A DNA stretch of 64,000 bases from Novosphingobium guangzhouense (GTDB lineage Bacteria > Pseudomonadota > Alphaproteobacteria > Sphingomonadales > Sphingomonadaceae): positions 45,288 to 109,287 of the forward strand of contig NZ_LYMM01000028.1 in the NCBI RefSeq assembly GCF_002896965.1, written 5' to 3'. The notes below the pieces were generated by a model, which saw nothing but the letters and a program-made list of their open reading frames with translations, ran no database searches and was not told where the DNA came from. The translations under genes were made by a program, and so were the position numbers. Shown piece by piece: positions 15,593 through 23,736 of this stretch (its first letter is position 1; every line of letters starts with the position of its first letter).

Positions 15593-16771
15593 TTAATCCT
15601 CGTGGCTCGCTTCGCCCTTGCCGATCTCGGCCTTGAGCGTGAAACTTCCGGTGGTGGCGATCTGTTCGTTGCCGGTCAGGCCCGACCGGACGATCACCGT
15701 GTCGCCCGACGCATCGCCGAGCTGGACCGGGGTCGCCTTGAAGCCGGTGGGCGTGCGCACGAACACGACCGACTTGCCCTCGAAACTCTGGACCGCCGTC
15801 GTCGGCACGCGGACCGCCCCGCTCCCGCCGCTGCCCGTGAGCTGCACGGCTGCCGTCACAGGCTCGCCGACCCGCCATTCGCCACCGCGATTGTCGAGGG
15901 TGGCGAGCGCAGGCACGAGCCGCGTCTGCGGATCAAGCGCCGGCGACACGAAGGTCACGCGGGCGGTCGCCTGACGGCCTGCCGCCTTCACCAGCACCGT
16001 ATTGCCGGGACGCACCCGGCCCGCATCCTCGGGCTTGAGATTAAGCGCGATCGACACCTGGCTCAGGTTGGCGATGCGATAGAGTTCGGCATCCGCCGCG
16101 ACCGTTTGTCCCAGCGTCACGGGGCGCGCAATGATCTGGCCCGAGATCGGCGCGGCAATGCCGAGCCGGTTGAGCCCGCCGCCGCCGACACCCGCCGCCG
16201 AAACCATGCTCTGCGCCTGCGTCAGGGCGATCCGCGCCTCCGTCGCCGCTGTGCGGGCGGCGATCAGATCCTGTTCAGGGGAGACTCTCTGCGCGAACAG
16301 CCGCTGTTCGCGCGCGAGGTTCGAATTAGCGAGCTGAAGCCGCGCCCGCGCCGCCTCGACCTCGCCCTTGATCTGCGCCGCCTCGCGGCTTTCGATGACC
16401 GCAATGGTCTGGCCGCGTCCGACCGATTGGCCGAGGTTACGGGTGAGCGCGACCACGCGTCCCGCAATTGCGGCCGAGACGACCTGCGTTCCCTGTGGGT
16501 CGCCCTCGATGATCGCGGGCAGCTCGATCGTCCCGGCCCCGCCGATGATCGGCCGTCCGACCTGGACGCCCGCTGTGGCGATCTGGTCGGCACCCAATGT
16601 GACGACGCCTTCACCGGCATGACCGCCTTCAGCACCGCCCTTTTCCGTGCCCGCTGCCGTCTCATTGGCAGCTGCGCCTTCGGCAGTTGCCTCGTTTCCG
16701 CCATCCTTGCCGCCGCAGGCAGCCAAGAGCAGGGCGAGCGACGCCGCGCCCGCGAGATAAAAGCTCTTCAT
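15593..16771 (-). CDS. czcB: CzcB-type periplasmic adaptor (membrane-fusion) lipoprotein
   Basis: A 392-residue RND adaptor linking CzcA to CzcC. The signal peptide ends in the lipobox LLLAAC. The barrel-sandwich hybrid begins AAIAGRVVALTRNLGQSVGRGQTIAVIE. A coiled-coil hairpin (AAQIKGEVEAARARLQLANSNLAREQRLFAQ) and a second half-lipoyl region (GIAAPISGQIIARPVTLGQTV) follow. An acidic/His-containing N-terminal linker (EKGGAEGGHAGEG) might bind metal. The start was set at ATG 16771, which shares a TGATG with the czcC stop; a GTG three bases upstream is possible. Confidence 0.93.
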   Translation of the reverse strand: MKSFYLAGAASLALLLAACGGKDGGNEATAEGAAANETAAGTEKGGAEGGHAGEGVVTLGADQIATAGVQVGRPIIGGAGTIELPAIIEGDPQGTQVVSAAIAGRVVALTRNLGQSVGRGQTIAVIESREAAQIKGEVEAARARLQLANSNLAREQRLFAQRVSPEQDLIAARTAATEARIALTQAQSMVSAAGVGGGGLNRLGIAAPISGQIIARPVTLGQTVAADAELYRIANLSQVSIALNLKPEDAGRVRPGNTVLVKAAGRQATARVTFVSPALDPQTRLVPALATLDNRGGEWRVGEPVTAAVQLTGSGGSGAVRVPTTAVQSFEGKSVVFVRTPTGFKATPVQLGDASGDTVIVRSGLTGNEQIATTGSFTLKAEIGKGEASHED

Positions 16772-18048
16772 CACTGATTCCCCCCATTGGGCGCACGAGC
16801 GGTCAGTCGCTCCACTTGCGCGCGGGCATTCTGGTAATTGGCAAGCGCGTCGATCGCGGCGACCCGCGTTTCGGCGAGCGTGCGTTCAGCATCGAGCAAT
16901 TCGAGCTGGCCGAACTTGCCCTCGCGATAGCCGATCCGCGCGATGCGGGCGGCCTCCTGTGCAGCCGCCAGCGCCGGCCCCGACGCCGCACGAGCCGTCG
17001 TTGCGGCATTGGCCGCCTGCGCCTGCGCGTCCGTGATCGCCTGTTCGATGTCGAGCGCGGTCACGCGGCGCTGCGCATCCGCCTGGGTCCGCTGCGCGGT
17101 CGCCTGCGCAATCGCGGCGCGACCATTGTTGAACACCGGGATCGGGATCGACACGCTGAACACCGCCGCCATGTCGTTGGTCGCTTCCAGGCGGCGGATC
17201 GACGGCCCGACGTTCAGGTCAGGCACGCGATTGGCGCGCGCGAGCCGCACGCCGGCTTCGGCAATGGAGAAATCCGCGTTGGCTGCCGCCAGCGCGAGTG
17301 TGCCGGTCGTGTTGACCGGTGCCAACGGCCCATAGACGTTCACACCGGGAAGGCGATCGAGCAGCGTGTCATCGAGCAGGCCGTCGATCGGCCGTCCGAT
17401 CCGACGCGCCAGATTGGCGCGGGCCGCCTCGGCCAAGCGAAGCTGCCGCTCCACATTGGCGTCGGCATTGATACGCGCGACATCCGCGCGCTGTTGCTCG
17501 AGTGGCGATGCCCGCCCTGCCTGCACGCGAACGCTCGCGGCCCGCAGCGCATCGCTGGCGATCCGGGCCTGATCGCGGGCTGTCATTACCCGGCGATCGG
17601 CCGCGACCGCTTCGACATAGAGCTGCGTTACCTGAAGCCGGACATCCGCCGCGATGATCGCGGCCTGGATCTCGGCCCGGGACAATTGCGCATTGGCGAC
17701 CGCGACGCGGGCGCCGCGCTTGCCGCCTAGCTCGATCGGGATCGCAAAGCCGACCGTGGTTTCCGCGCTGCGGACCCCCCGATACGGCCCGGAGCCGATG
17801 ACATTCTCGACTTGGCCTTGAACCACCGGATTGGGCCGCAAGCCGGCGACTGTGCGACCTGCACGGGCCGCGTCGATTCCAGCTGTCGCCGCTTCCGCAG
17901 CAGGGGCCGAACCGCCCGCTGCACTGACCGCTTGGTCAAGCGTGTAGACCGGCGCATCCTGCGCAACAGGCGCGGACGGTCCGACCTGCGCCTGCGCCAT
18001 CGTGGCGCAAGACGCTGCGGCCAGCATGGCCGCGAGGATACGATTCAT
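16771..18048 (-). CDS. czcC: CzcC-type outer-membrane efflux protein
   Basis: A 425-residue TolC-family outer-membrane channel for the czc pump. A Sec signal peptide (MNRILAAMLAAASCATMAQA) precedes two repeated OEP domains rich in coiled-coil helices (for example VAAIDALANYQNARAQVERLTARAP at the end, and the APAAEAATAGIDAARAGRTVAGLRPNP segment typical of the family). The stop overlaps the czcB start. It lies 60 nt downstream of the small CzcI-like gene. Confidence 0.93.
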   Translation of the reverse strand: MNRILAAMLAAASCATMAQAQVGPSAPVAQDAPVYTLDQAVSAAGGSAPAAEAATAGIDAARAGRTVAGLRPNPVVQGQVENVIGSGPYRGVRSAETTVGFAIPIELGGKRGARVAVANAQLSRAEIQAAIIAADVRLQVTQLYVEAVAADRRVMTARDQARIASDALRAASVRVQAGRASPLEQQRADVARINADANVERQLRLAEAARANLARRIGRPIDGLLDDTLLDRLPGVNVYGPLAPVNTTGTLALAAANADFSIAEAGVRLARANRVPDLNVGPSIRRLEATNDMAAVFSVSIPIPVFNNGRAAIAQATAQRTQADAQRRVTALDIEQAITDAQAQAANAATTARAASGPALAAAQEAARIARIGYREGKFGQLELLDAERTLAETRVAAIDALANYQNARAQVERLTARAPNGGNQ

Positions 18049-18108
18049 GAAAATAGGACTCCTGACGATGATCGACAGGGGCGCGCCAACGCACGCCCAA
18101 ATCGGACG

Positions 18109-18438
18109 TCAGGCTTGGGGGGGCCTCAAATGGACCATGCCGGTGCGGCCGTCGAGCGACGCAGAGGCGGAGATTGTCGGCTTGGGCACTGTGAGGACGG
18201 GGGTATATTCCATCGTCGTGCGCGCAGGCGCGCCGACGTCGTGTCCGTGACAATAATTGTGATGATGCGGGACATTCTTGTCCGAGTCCGATGGCACCTG
18301 ATCGATGTCACCGGCGGTATGGACCGTGAACTCAACGCCCGCGATGCTTCCCCCCGCCAGATCGGCGGCATGGGCCATGCCGGAGAAGCTGGTCAGGACC
18401 AGCATCAGGCATGTCAGGAAAGGCAAAAAGGCTCGCAC
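18109..18438 (-). CDS. Small periplasmic His-rich protein in CzcI position
   Basis: A 109-residue protein with a signal peptide (MRAFLPFLTCLMLVLTSFSGMAHA) and a compact metal-ligand cluster HHHNYCHGHD at 58-67. It begins with GTG. It sits directly upstream of czcC, where CzcI occurs in Cupriavidus czc operons. CzcI is a small periplasmic protein proposed to modulate czc expression. Sequence similarity to CzcI is weak by eye, so the assignment rests mainly on position and the His/Cys cluster. A metal-sensing or metal-buffering role is inferred. Confidence 0.65.
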   Translation of the reverse strand: MRAFLPFLTCLMLVLTSFSGMAHAADLAGGSIAGVEFTVHTAGDIDQVPSDSDKNVPHHHNYCHGHDVGAPARTTMEYTPVLTVPKPTISASASLDGRTGMVHLRPPQA

Positions 18439-18478
18439 TAGCTTGCCTCTATCACGGAAGGGTTTTCATGTCATTGCA

Positions 18479-20446
18479 CTAATTCGAACCAAGGGTCACT
18501 GAGCCGGAACCCGAGCGGGATCGGTCGCGCCCGTTCCAGGCGAACCCGACCGCAATGGCGACCGCCATCAGGAGTTGCGCCAGCACCGATTGCCAAGTGG
18601 GAAACACGCCGAGCATCGACAGCCGTGGCACGTCCGCGAGCGGTGCGATGTTGATAAGGCCGGCTTCCTGGAGCGCGGCGACGCCTTTACCCGCCAGCAC
18701 GACGGTCAGGACCGCCATGAGCCAGGAGCTATAGCGGAAGAACTGCGCGATCGGCAGCTTGCGACTGTAGCGAAGCATGGCCCAAGCGATCAGGCTGAGC
18801 AGTCCAATCGCCGACCCGGCCCCCGCGAGAAGCATCCCGTTGTCACCTTGCGCCGAAAGCGCGGCATAGAACAGGATCGTCTCGAAGACCTCGCGATAAA
18901 CTACGACGAACGCCAGCCCGAACAGGAACCAGACCGACCCGCCCGAGAGCGCCCGCGACATCTTCTCGCGAATATAGCGCTGCCACTGATCGGCCTGCGC
19001 CTTGCCGTGCATCCAAATCCCGACCGAGAGCAGCACGACCGCGGCGAACAGCGAGCCAAACCCTTCCGTCAGCTCCCGGCTCGCACCGCTGATCCCGATC
19101 GCATAGGTGGCGACCGCCCAGGTGATCCCGCCCGCGATGATCGCGCTGACCCAGCCGCCATGCACGTACCGCAGCGCCTCGCCGCGCTCGGCTTTACGCA
19201 GGAACGCGATCATGGCGACAACGATGAGCAGGGCTTCGAGCCCTTCACGCAGCAGGATCGTGAACGCGCCCAGGAACGTGGACGCTTCGGTGGCGGCATC
19301 AGGCGCGAGCGCCGCTTCCGCATCGTCGAAAAGGCCGCCCAGTACTGCGACCTTCTCCGCGAGATCATCGGGCGACGCGCCCCGGTCGATCGAGGCGCGG
19401 AACTCCCCCATCGCGCCCTCGATTCGACCCATCAGCGTCGCGTCGCGCGCGGTGAGTGTTGGCTCGATCGGCTCGAACCCATCGAGATAGGCCGACAGCG
19501 CCAGCTCTTTCGCCATGCGCGCATCGCCGCGCCGCGCAGCCGCCACGCTTTCGGCGAGTTTGGCGCGGGCGACCGCGAGCGAGCCGGGAGCCTGTTGTAT
19601 CACCTGTTCGGGATGACGACGCAGGAACGCGAGCACTGGGTCAGCCTTGGCGTCGCCGATCGCCGCGCCGAGCGCGGCCGGGGTGAGCGCGACCAGGGTT
19701 TTCAGGTCCGGAATGCGCCGGCGAAGGGTCGGGTCGGATTTCCAAAGCCGCTCGCCTTCGCGCGCCTGCGCATCCGTGAAGGCGAAGCTCCCGGCTCGGA
19801 ATGCTAACGCCCAGCGCTGATCGTTGGGCAGATCGGCGAAGCTCTGCATCGCGGTCCCGTCGATGCCTTGCGTCACCACCTGATAGAGCGCGAACACGCT
19901 GCGCTGGCGCGCGCGCTCGGCATCGGTGAAAGCAATCGGGGGCGTAGCGAGCTTGGCGGCGTCAGGGCCACGGCCGTTGCCCGTCATCCCGTGGCAGGAC
20001 GCGCAGGATTGTCGGAACAGTGCATCGCTGGAGACGAGGTTCGGAGCCTTATCGGGCGCGAGCGGCACCGGGTAGGCGCGCAACAGATCGGCCGCGAGCC
20101 CGTGCGCCAATGTTGCCACCTGTTCAGTCGGTCCCTTTTCCGCGATCACCGCCTGGAGGTTGGCAGCCCGCTGGATGAGGGCTTGACGCTCCGGCTTCGC
20201 CGGCAGGCCCTGAAGCCGTGTCGAGACCGACGCGGCGAACTCCGTCATCTCGGCATATTCCGACGTGCTCTTGATCCGACCGTTGGCGACCGCGCCGCCA
20301 TAATCGACGGCCATATAGTCGAGCAGCCGCCATGCGGTTTGCACGTCGCCGGGTTCGGCGATTGCCGCAGCAGGGATCAGCAGCGCCGCGAGCGCGGAGA
20401 GCAGCCGCAACGAGAGCATTGCCCGGATCAACGCGAGCAGACGCAC
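18479..20446 (-). CDS. Cytochrome c-FTR1 iron permease fusion
   Basis: A 655-residue membrane protein. Signal peptide, then a helical periplasmic region, a mono-haem cytochrome c domain (CASCH at 148-152 with probable Met ligand in GTAMQSF, M200), a helical linker, and a C-terminal FTR1/EfeU-type permease with the two iron-binding REXXE motifs (REGLE 400-404, REVFE 518-522) in about seven helices. FTR1 proteins import Fe3+, usually after Fe2+ oxidation. The fused haem domain could be the electron acceptor for that step. GTG at 20446 overlaps the CDF stop; ATG at 20419 (MLSLRLLSALAALLIP) gives a better signal peptide. The gene sits between a CDF exporter and czc on the same strand, so it is likely in the same regulon. 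Confidence 0.88.
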   Translation of the reverse strand: MRLLALIRAMLSLRLLSALAALLIPAAAIAEPGDVQTAWRLLDYMAVDYGGAVANGRIKSTSEYAEMTEFAASVSTRLQGLPAKPERQALIQRAANLQAVIAEKGPTEQVATLAHGLAADLLRAYPVPLAPDKAPNLVSSDALFRQSCASCHGMTGNGRGPDAAKLATPPIAFTDAERARQRSVFALYQVVTQGIDGTAMQSFADLPNDQRWALAFRAGSFAFTDAQAREGERLWKSDPTLRRRIPDLKTLVALTPAALGAAIGDAKADPVLAFLRRHPEQVIQQAPGSLAVARAKLAESVAAARRGDARMAKELALSAYLDGFEPIEPTLTARDATLMGRIEGAMGEFRASIDRGASPDDLAEKVAVLGGLFDDAEAALAPDAATEASTFLGAFTILLREGLEALLIVVAMIAFLRKAERGEALRYVHGGWVSAIIAGGITWAVATYAIGISGASRELTEGFGSLFAAVVLLSVGIWMHGKAQADQWQRYIREKMSRALSGGSVWFLFGLAFVVVYREVFETILFYAALSAQGDNGMLLAGAGSAIGLLSLIAWAMLRYSRKLPIAQFFRYSSWLMAVLTVVLAGKGVAALQEAGLINIAPLADVPRLSMLGVFPTWQSVLAQLLMAVAIAVGFAWNGRDRSRSGSGSVTLGSN

Positions 20447-21072
20447 TACCGCTCTCCCAATTCGCGCCGAGCGCCAGTGACGATTTCATAAGCGGAGTGG
20501 AGGAACAGGAGGGCGATGAGGCCGGCGACGGCGAGGTCCGGCCAGGCGCTTCCTGTCCACGCCACCAGACCGGCCGCGGCGATCACCGCCACGTTGGCGA
20601 GCGCGTCGTTGCGGCTGAACAGCCAGATCGCGCGAACATTGGCGTCCCCTTCCCGGAAACGCGCAAGCACCAAGGCGGACACGACATTGATCGCGAGCGC
20701 GACAACGCCGATTGTGCCCATCAGTTCGGCATCGGGCGCGGTTGCGTTCAGGGCGCGCCAAATCGCGAAACCGATTACGCCCACGCCAAGCGCACCGAGA
20801 AACAACCCCTGCGTCAGCGCGACCTTTGCCCTCGCCCGTGCGGACCAGGCAAGCGCGAGAAGACCGATAAGGCTGATCGACCCGTCCCCGAGAAAATCGA
20901 GGGAATCCGCTTTCAGCGCTTGGCTATCGGCGATGAACCCGCCGAACAGCTCGGCGACTCCGAAGCCGAGGTTGAGCACCACGACGGTCAGCAGCGCACG
21001 GCGATAGGCCGGATCGGTTTGCGCGCGCGCGGGCTCCCCGTGGCACCCGCAGCTTTCGGTAGAAGCATTCAT
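20446..21072 (-). CDS. CDF-family cation efflux protein under MerR control
   Basis: A 208-residue compact CDF protein with six membrane segments. It opens with a Cys/His tail (MNASTESCGCHGE). Metal-site motifs are DSQALKADSLDFLGDGSISLIGL in the second segment and FSRNDALANVAVIAAAGLVAW in the fifth, with the expected D...D and ND...N residues. Like the other CDF in this block it lacks the C-terminal cytoplasmic domain. The start was set at 21072, with AAGGAAGG just upstream; a longer frame reaching 21303 would run through the divergent promoter and regulator gene. It is the first gene of the metal operon. Confidence 0.88.
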   Translation of the reverse strand: MNASTESCGCHGEPARAQTDPAYRRALLTVVVLNLGFGVAELFGGFIADSQALKADSLDFLGDGSISLIGLLALAWSARARAKVALTQGLFLGALGVGVIGFAIWRALNATAPDAELMGTIGVVALAINVVSALVLARFREGDANVRAIWLFSRNDALANVAVIAAAGLVAWTGSAWPDLAVAGLIALLFLHSAYEIVTGARRELGER

Positions 21073-21079
21073 GCGGCCT

Positions 21080-21110
21080 TCCTTACCACCTCCAGTCGCT
21101 GTAGAAGCAA
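21080..21110 (-). promoter_or_regulatory. MerR-type operator-promoter for the CDF/metal operon
   Basis: On the minus strand: -35 TTGCTT (21105-21110), a 19-nt spacer, and -10 TAAGGA (21080-21085). The spacer contains the dyad CTACAG CGA CTGGAG (21090-21104, one mismatch). A 19-nt spacer with a central dyad is the hallmark of MerR-family activated metal promoters. The -10 overlaps the AAGGAAGG sequence and ends 7 nt before the CDF ATG, implying a very short or leaderless mRNA. Confidence 0.75.
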
Positions 21111-21147
21111 GCGAAATGTGCGACACGTTCGCATAAGCAAGGATGGC

Positions 21148-21567
21148 ATGATGAAGCCGGTGATGATTGGGCAGCTCGCCAGCGAGACCTCGACGAAGGT
21201 GACGACGATCCGCTTTTATGAGTCGATCGGGTTGCTCCGATCCGCCCCTCGCACGGCGTCGGGTCGCAGAACCTACGATGCCAGTGACATTGAGCGTTTG
21301 CACTTCATCCGCAACGGTCGCCGGCTTGGCTTCTCCGTCGACGAGATCCGTTCGTTGATGGGGCTGGCGCAGAACCCGGACCAGGATTGTGGTGCCGCCT
21401 CAGCTATCGCTGCTCAGCACCTCAAGGATGTGGAGGAGAGACTGGCGCAACTCGCGGTGTTGCGGGATGAGTTGGCAATGCTCAGCCAGAGCTGCACCAA
21501 GGCGCGCATGGCCGATTGTCGGATCATGAAGGCGATCGGCAAAGGCCACCCTCAAGCCGATCAATAA
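21148..21567 (+). CDS. MerR-family metal-responsive regulator
   Basis: A 139-residue regulator. The N-terminal winged HTH is IGQLASETSTKVTTIRFYESIGLLRSAPRTASGRRTY. A dimerisation helix (HLKDVEERLAQLAVLRDELAML) follows. Three cysteines, C81, C116 and C124, have spacing close to MerR/PbrR/CadR metal-binding sites (MerR C82, C117, C126). It lies divergent from the CDF exporter and over the operator at 21090-21104, so it probably activates that operon in response to Zn, Cd, Pb or Co. The start could be ATG 21148 or the next codon at 21151; AAGGA is just upstream. The 3' end overlaps the convergent protease fragment by 7 nt. Confidence 0.9.
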   Translation: MMKPVMIGQLASETSTKVTTIRFYESIGLLRSAPRTASGRRTYDASDIERLHFIRNGRRLGFSVDEIRSLMGLAQNPDQDCGAASAIAAQHLKDVEERLAQLAVLRDELAMLSQSCTKARMADCRIMKAIGKGHPQADQ

Positions 21568-22441
21568 TAATCGGCCAGCCTGAGCTCGCGCACATCACCC
21601 GAGGCCATCGTCAGCTTTACGAGGGTGCCAGCAGGCCGGGAGCGCACTTGCCAGAGCTCCCCACGCGTATAGTTCGCATCGATCGAATGGCCGTTCACCG
21701 CCACGATCCGGTCGCCGACCGCCCAGCCAGCCTTTTCCGCGGGACTGTTCGCCGCCACATGAACAACGGTGAGCGCCGTTGGTGAGGCTGCGAGGCCAAG
21801 GCCGCTACGGTCCTTCAGCATCGGCAGGCGACGACGAGGACCGAGTGGCCGGAGCCACACGAATCCGGCGGTCACGTCGAACACCACGTCGAATTGAGCG
21901 ATCAGCGGTAGGCCGACATTGCCAACCGTGCTGGTGGAGAGCCAAGCTCTCATCCCGAGTGTGGGGACGTTCGAGACGCCAAGCCCTTCGATGTTGATGT
22001 TCTGGATCGTGAAAGCATCGTTGATACGCACACCATCGACGCCGCCGATCGCCGCGGTCGAGACGAGCTTCCCGTTCAACAGCCCTTGATCGCGGGCATA
22101 GGCCGACGAGAGCATCAGCGCGGCCGAGCTGCCAAGATCGATCATCAAGGGCACGGGAGGCAAACCCGAGACGGAAGCTCGAATGAACAGCTCCTGCTTG
22201 GCACCGCGCCCGAGCGCGACAGCGCGCCAGTCGGGACCGGCGAGAAACGTGCCTGACTTGACGACCGCCATACGCCTTTTCGCGAAATCGAGCGCGATGC
22301 AGCTACCCGTGAACATATCGGCACCGAGGAGGATATCGATCGGTCGTCCGAAGGCCGCCGACACTGAACTCAGATCACCAACGACGGCAAAGGGTAAGCG
22401 ACGGGTTTCGCGGGCGAGCTGTACGTCGATGTCGCGGACCA
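21561..22441 (-). pseudogene. N-terminally truncated aspartyl protease/PDZ protein
   Basis: The reading frame can be followed upstream past the first ATG (22364) as RLLVRDIDVQLARETRRLPF to 22441, where the inverted repeat of the mer transposon begins. The remaining part has one retropepsin-like half (LMIDLGSSAALML, with Asp-Leu-Gly in place of the usual D-T/S-G) and a C-terminal PDZ domain (GLGLAASPTALTVVHVAANSPAEKAGWAVGDRIVAVNG). The family normally has two DTG-bearing halves and a signal peptide; the first half and the export signal are missing here. It is probably non-functional, although the ATG at 22364 could still yield a 267-residue cytoplasmic product. Confidence 0.75.
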
Positions 22442-22499
22442 GCAGGCGTCACCTCAAGCTTTGTACGCTGAACAACGATTTTCCGGACATAATGTGAAC
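22442..22499 (+). repeat. Left terminal inverted repeat of mer transposon
   Basis: Outer part GCAGGCGTCACCTCAAG is identical to the right end. The inner part (CAACGATTT, CGGACATAA) is also conserved. The exact outer boundary is uncertain by a few bases because the outermost seven bases could be chance identity. Confidence 0.85.
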
Positions 22500-22506
22500 A
22501 TTGGTG

Positions 22507-23067
22507 TCAGGCAGCGGCGCGAAGGTACTGGTAGAGGGTTTCGCGGCTGATGCCCATGTCGCGCGCTATGGTCGCCTTGCGTTCACCGGCGGCAACGCGG
22601 CGGTGCAGATCGGCAATCATCTCATCCGAGAGCGACCGTTTCCGCCCCCGATAGGCGCCGCGCTGCCGAGCGATCGCAATGCCTTCGCGTTGCCGTTCGC
22701 GGATCAGAGCGCGCTCGAACTCAGCAAACGCACCCATGACCGAGAGCATCAGATTGGCCATCGGGGAGTCCTCCCCCGAGAAGGACAGGCTTTCCTTCTC
22801 AAACTCGATCCGGATACCTCGCTTGGTGAGGCCCTGGACCAGCTTGCGCAGGTCATCCAGATTGCGGGCCAACCGATCCATGCTGTGGACGACGACGGTA
22901 TCGCCTTCGCGGGCGAAAGTGAGCAGAGCCTCAAGCTGGGGGCGGTTGACGTCCTTGCCCGATGCCTTGTCGGTGAAGGTCCGATCGAGCGACTGACCTT
23001 CCAATTGGCGATCCACATTCTGATCGAACGTGCTGACCCGGACATAGCCGATCCGTTGCCCCTTCAC
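22507..23067 (-). CDS. tnpR: Serine recombinase/resolvase TnpR
   Basis: A 186-residue resolvase/invertase-family recombinase. The catalytic serine is S12 in GYVRVSTFDQN. The arginine-bearing segment is VHSMDRLARNLDDL, the E-helix is MGAFAEFERALIRERQREGIAIAR, and the C-terminal HTH is KATIARDMGISRETLYQYL. It would resolve cointegrates of this transposon. It is clearly different in sequence from the resolvase at 2594-3214. It lies 8 bp inside the left repeat, so the gene ends almost at the transposon tip. Confidence 0.92.
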   Translation of the reverse strand: MKGQRIGYVRVSTFDQNVDRQLEGQSLDRTFTDKASGKDVNRPQLEALLTFAREGDTVVVHSMDRLARNLDDLRKLVQGLTKRGIRIEFEKESLSFSGEDSPMANLMLSVMGAFAEFERALIRERQREGIAIARQRGAYRGRKRSLSDEMIADLHRRVAAGERKATIARDMGISRETLYQYLRAAA

Positions 23068-23237
23068 TGCGCACTCTCTCCATCAAAATGTCAGGTTGAA
23101 ATCTATGATACGTAACGAAATTCGTCAACAAATTCCGTTTATCACCCTAATCTGACAGAAACCGCAGTACCGCCCTGACGTCCAGTTAGGCTATACTCCA
23201 AGCTGACATCACAAAATCAAATCCCTCAAAGATGGCG
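23068..23237. promoter_or_regulatory. Candidate res region between tnpR and merR
   Basis: This AT-rich 170-bp gap contains recurring TGTCAG/CTGAC(A/G) half-sites: TGTCAGG at 23089, CTGACAG at 23152, CTGACG at 23175 and CTGACATC at 23203. That is the kind of repeated subsite expected of a resolution site next to tnpR. The tnpR promoter must also be here. Assignment by pattern and position only. Confidence 0.45.
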
Positions 23238-23660
23238 TCAATTGCCTTGATGGGGTAAAAACTGGAGTGCTTCCAGGATGGGACATTCGGCAACGTCATC
23301 TCCAGTGCATCTGGCTAACGTGGTCGCCAGCGTCACCTCTATCTTCTGCAAATCTGCAATGCGGCGGCGGACATCTTCAAGGTGGAGTTCGGTTCTCGCC
23401 ATAACCTCCGCGCAGGTTTGTGCACCGGTATCGGTGAGCGACAACAATGACCGTATCTCATCCATTGCATAGCCAAGGTCGCGCGCGCGCAGGATGAACT
23501 GCAACCTTTGCACCAGTTCCGGCGAATAGACGCGGTAGCCGTTGGAACTGCGAGGCGGCCCCGGCAGCAATCCCACCTTCTCGTAATAGCGGATGGTTTC
23601 GAGATTGCAGCCTGTTTTCCGGGCAAGCTGGGCACGCAAGATGCCGACCTGTTGCTCCAT
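23238..23660 (-). CDS. merR: Mercury regulator MerR
   Basis: A 140-residue Hg(II)-responsive repressor-activator. The winged HTH is LRAQLARKTGCNLETIRYYEKVGLLPGPPRSSNGYRVY. The three Hg ligands are C83, C118 and C126, in spacing matching MerR. The start was set at 23660 (MEQQVGIL) because AGAGG lies upstream; an upstream in-frame start would run through the operator. It is divergent from merT, with the operator between them. Confidence 0.93.
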   Translation of the reverse strand: MEQQVGILRAQLARKTGCNLETIRYYEKVGLLPGPPRSSNGYRVYSPELVQRLQFILRARDLGYAMDEIRSLLSLTDTGAQTCAEVMARTELHLEDVRRRIADLQKIEVTLATTLARCTGDDVAECPILEALQFLPHQGN

Positions 23661-23671
23661 GAAAATACCTC

Positions 23672-23702
23672 TTGAGTCTGTAGTGGCTACAGAGCCTACA
23701 CT
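23672..23702 (+). promoter_or_regulatory. mer operator-promoter (PmerTPA)
   Basis: -35 TTGAGT (23672-23677), a 19-nt spacer and -10 TACACT (23697-23702). The spacer holds the perfect dyad CTGTAG TGG CTACAG (23678-23692). This is the standard MerR-activated architecture and faces merT. Confidence 0.88.
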
Positions 23703-23736
23703 GCGAATCACTCAGTTGGAACAAGGGATTCAAGCC

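Noticed and set aside
20332..21147. Upstream extension of the MerR-like regulator to 411 residues
   Set aside because: It would run antisense through the CDF gene and over the operator; the MerR HTH begins only at 21163.
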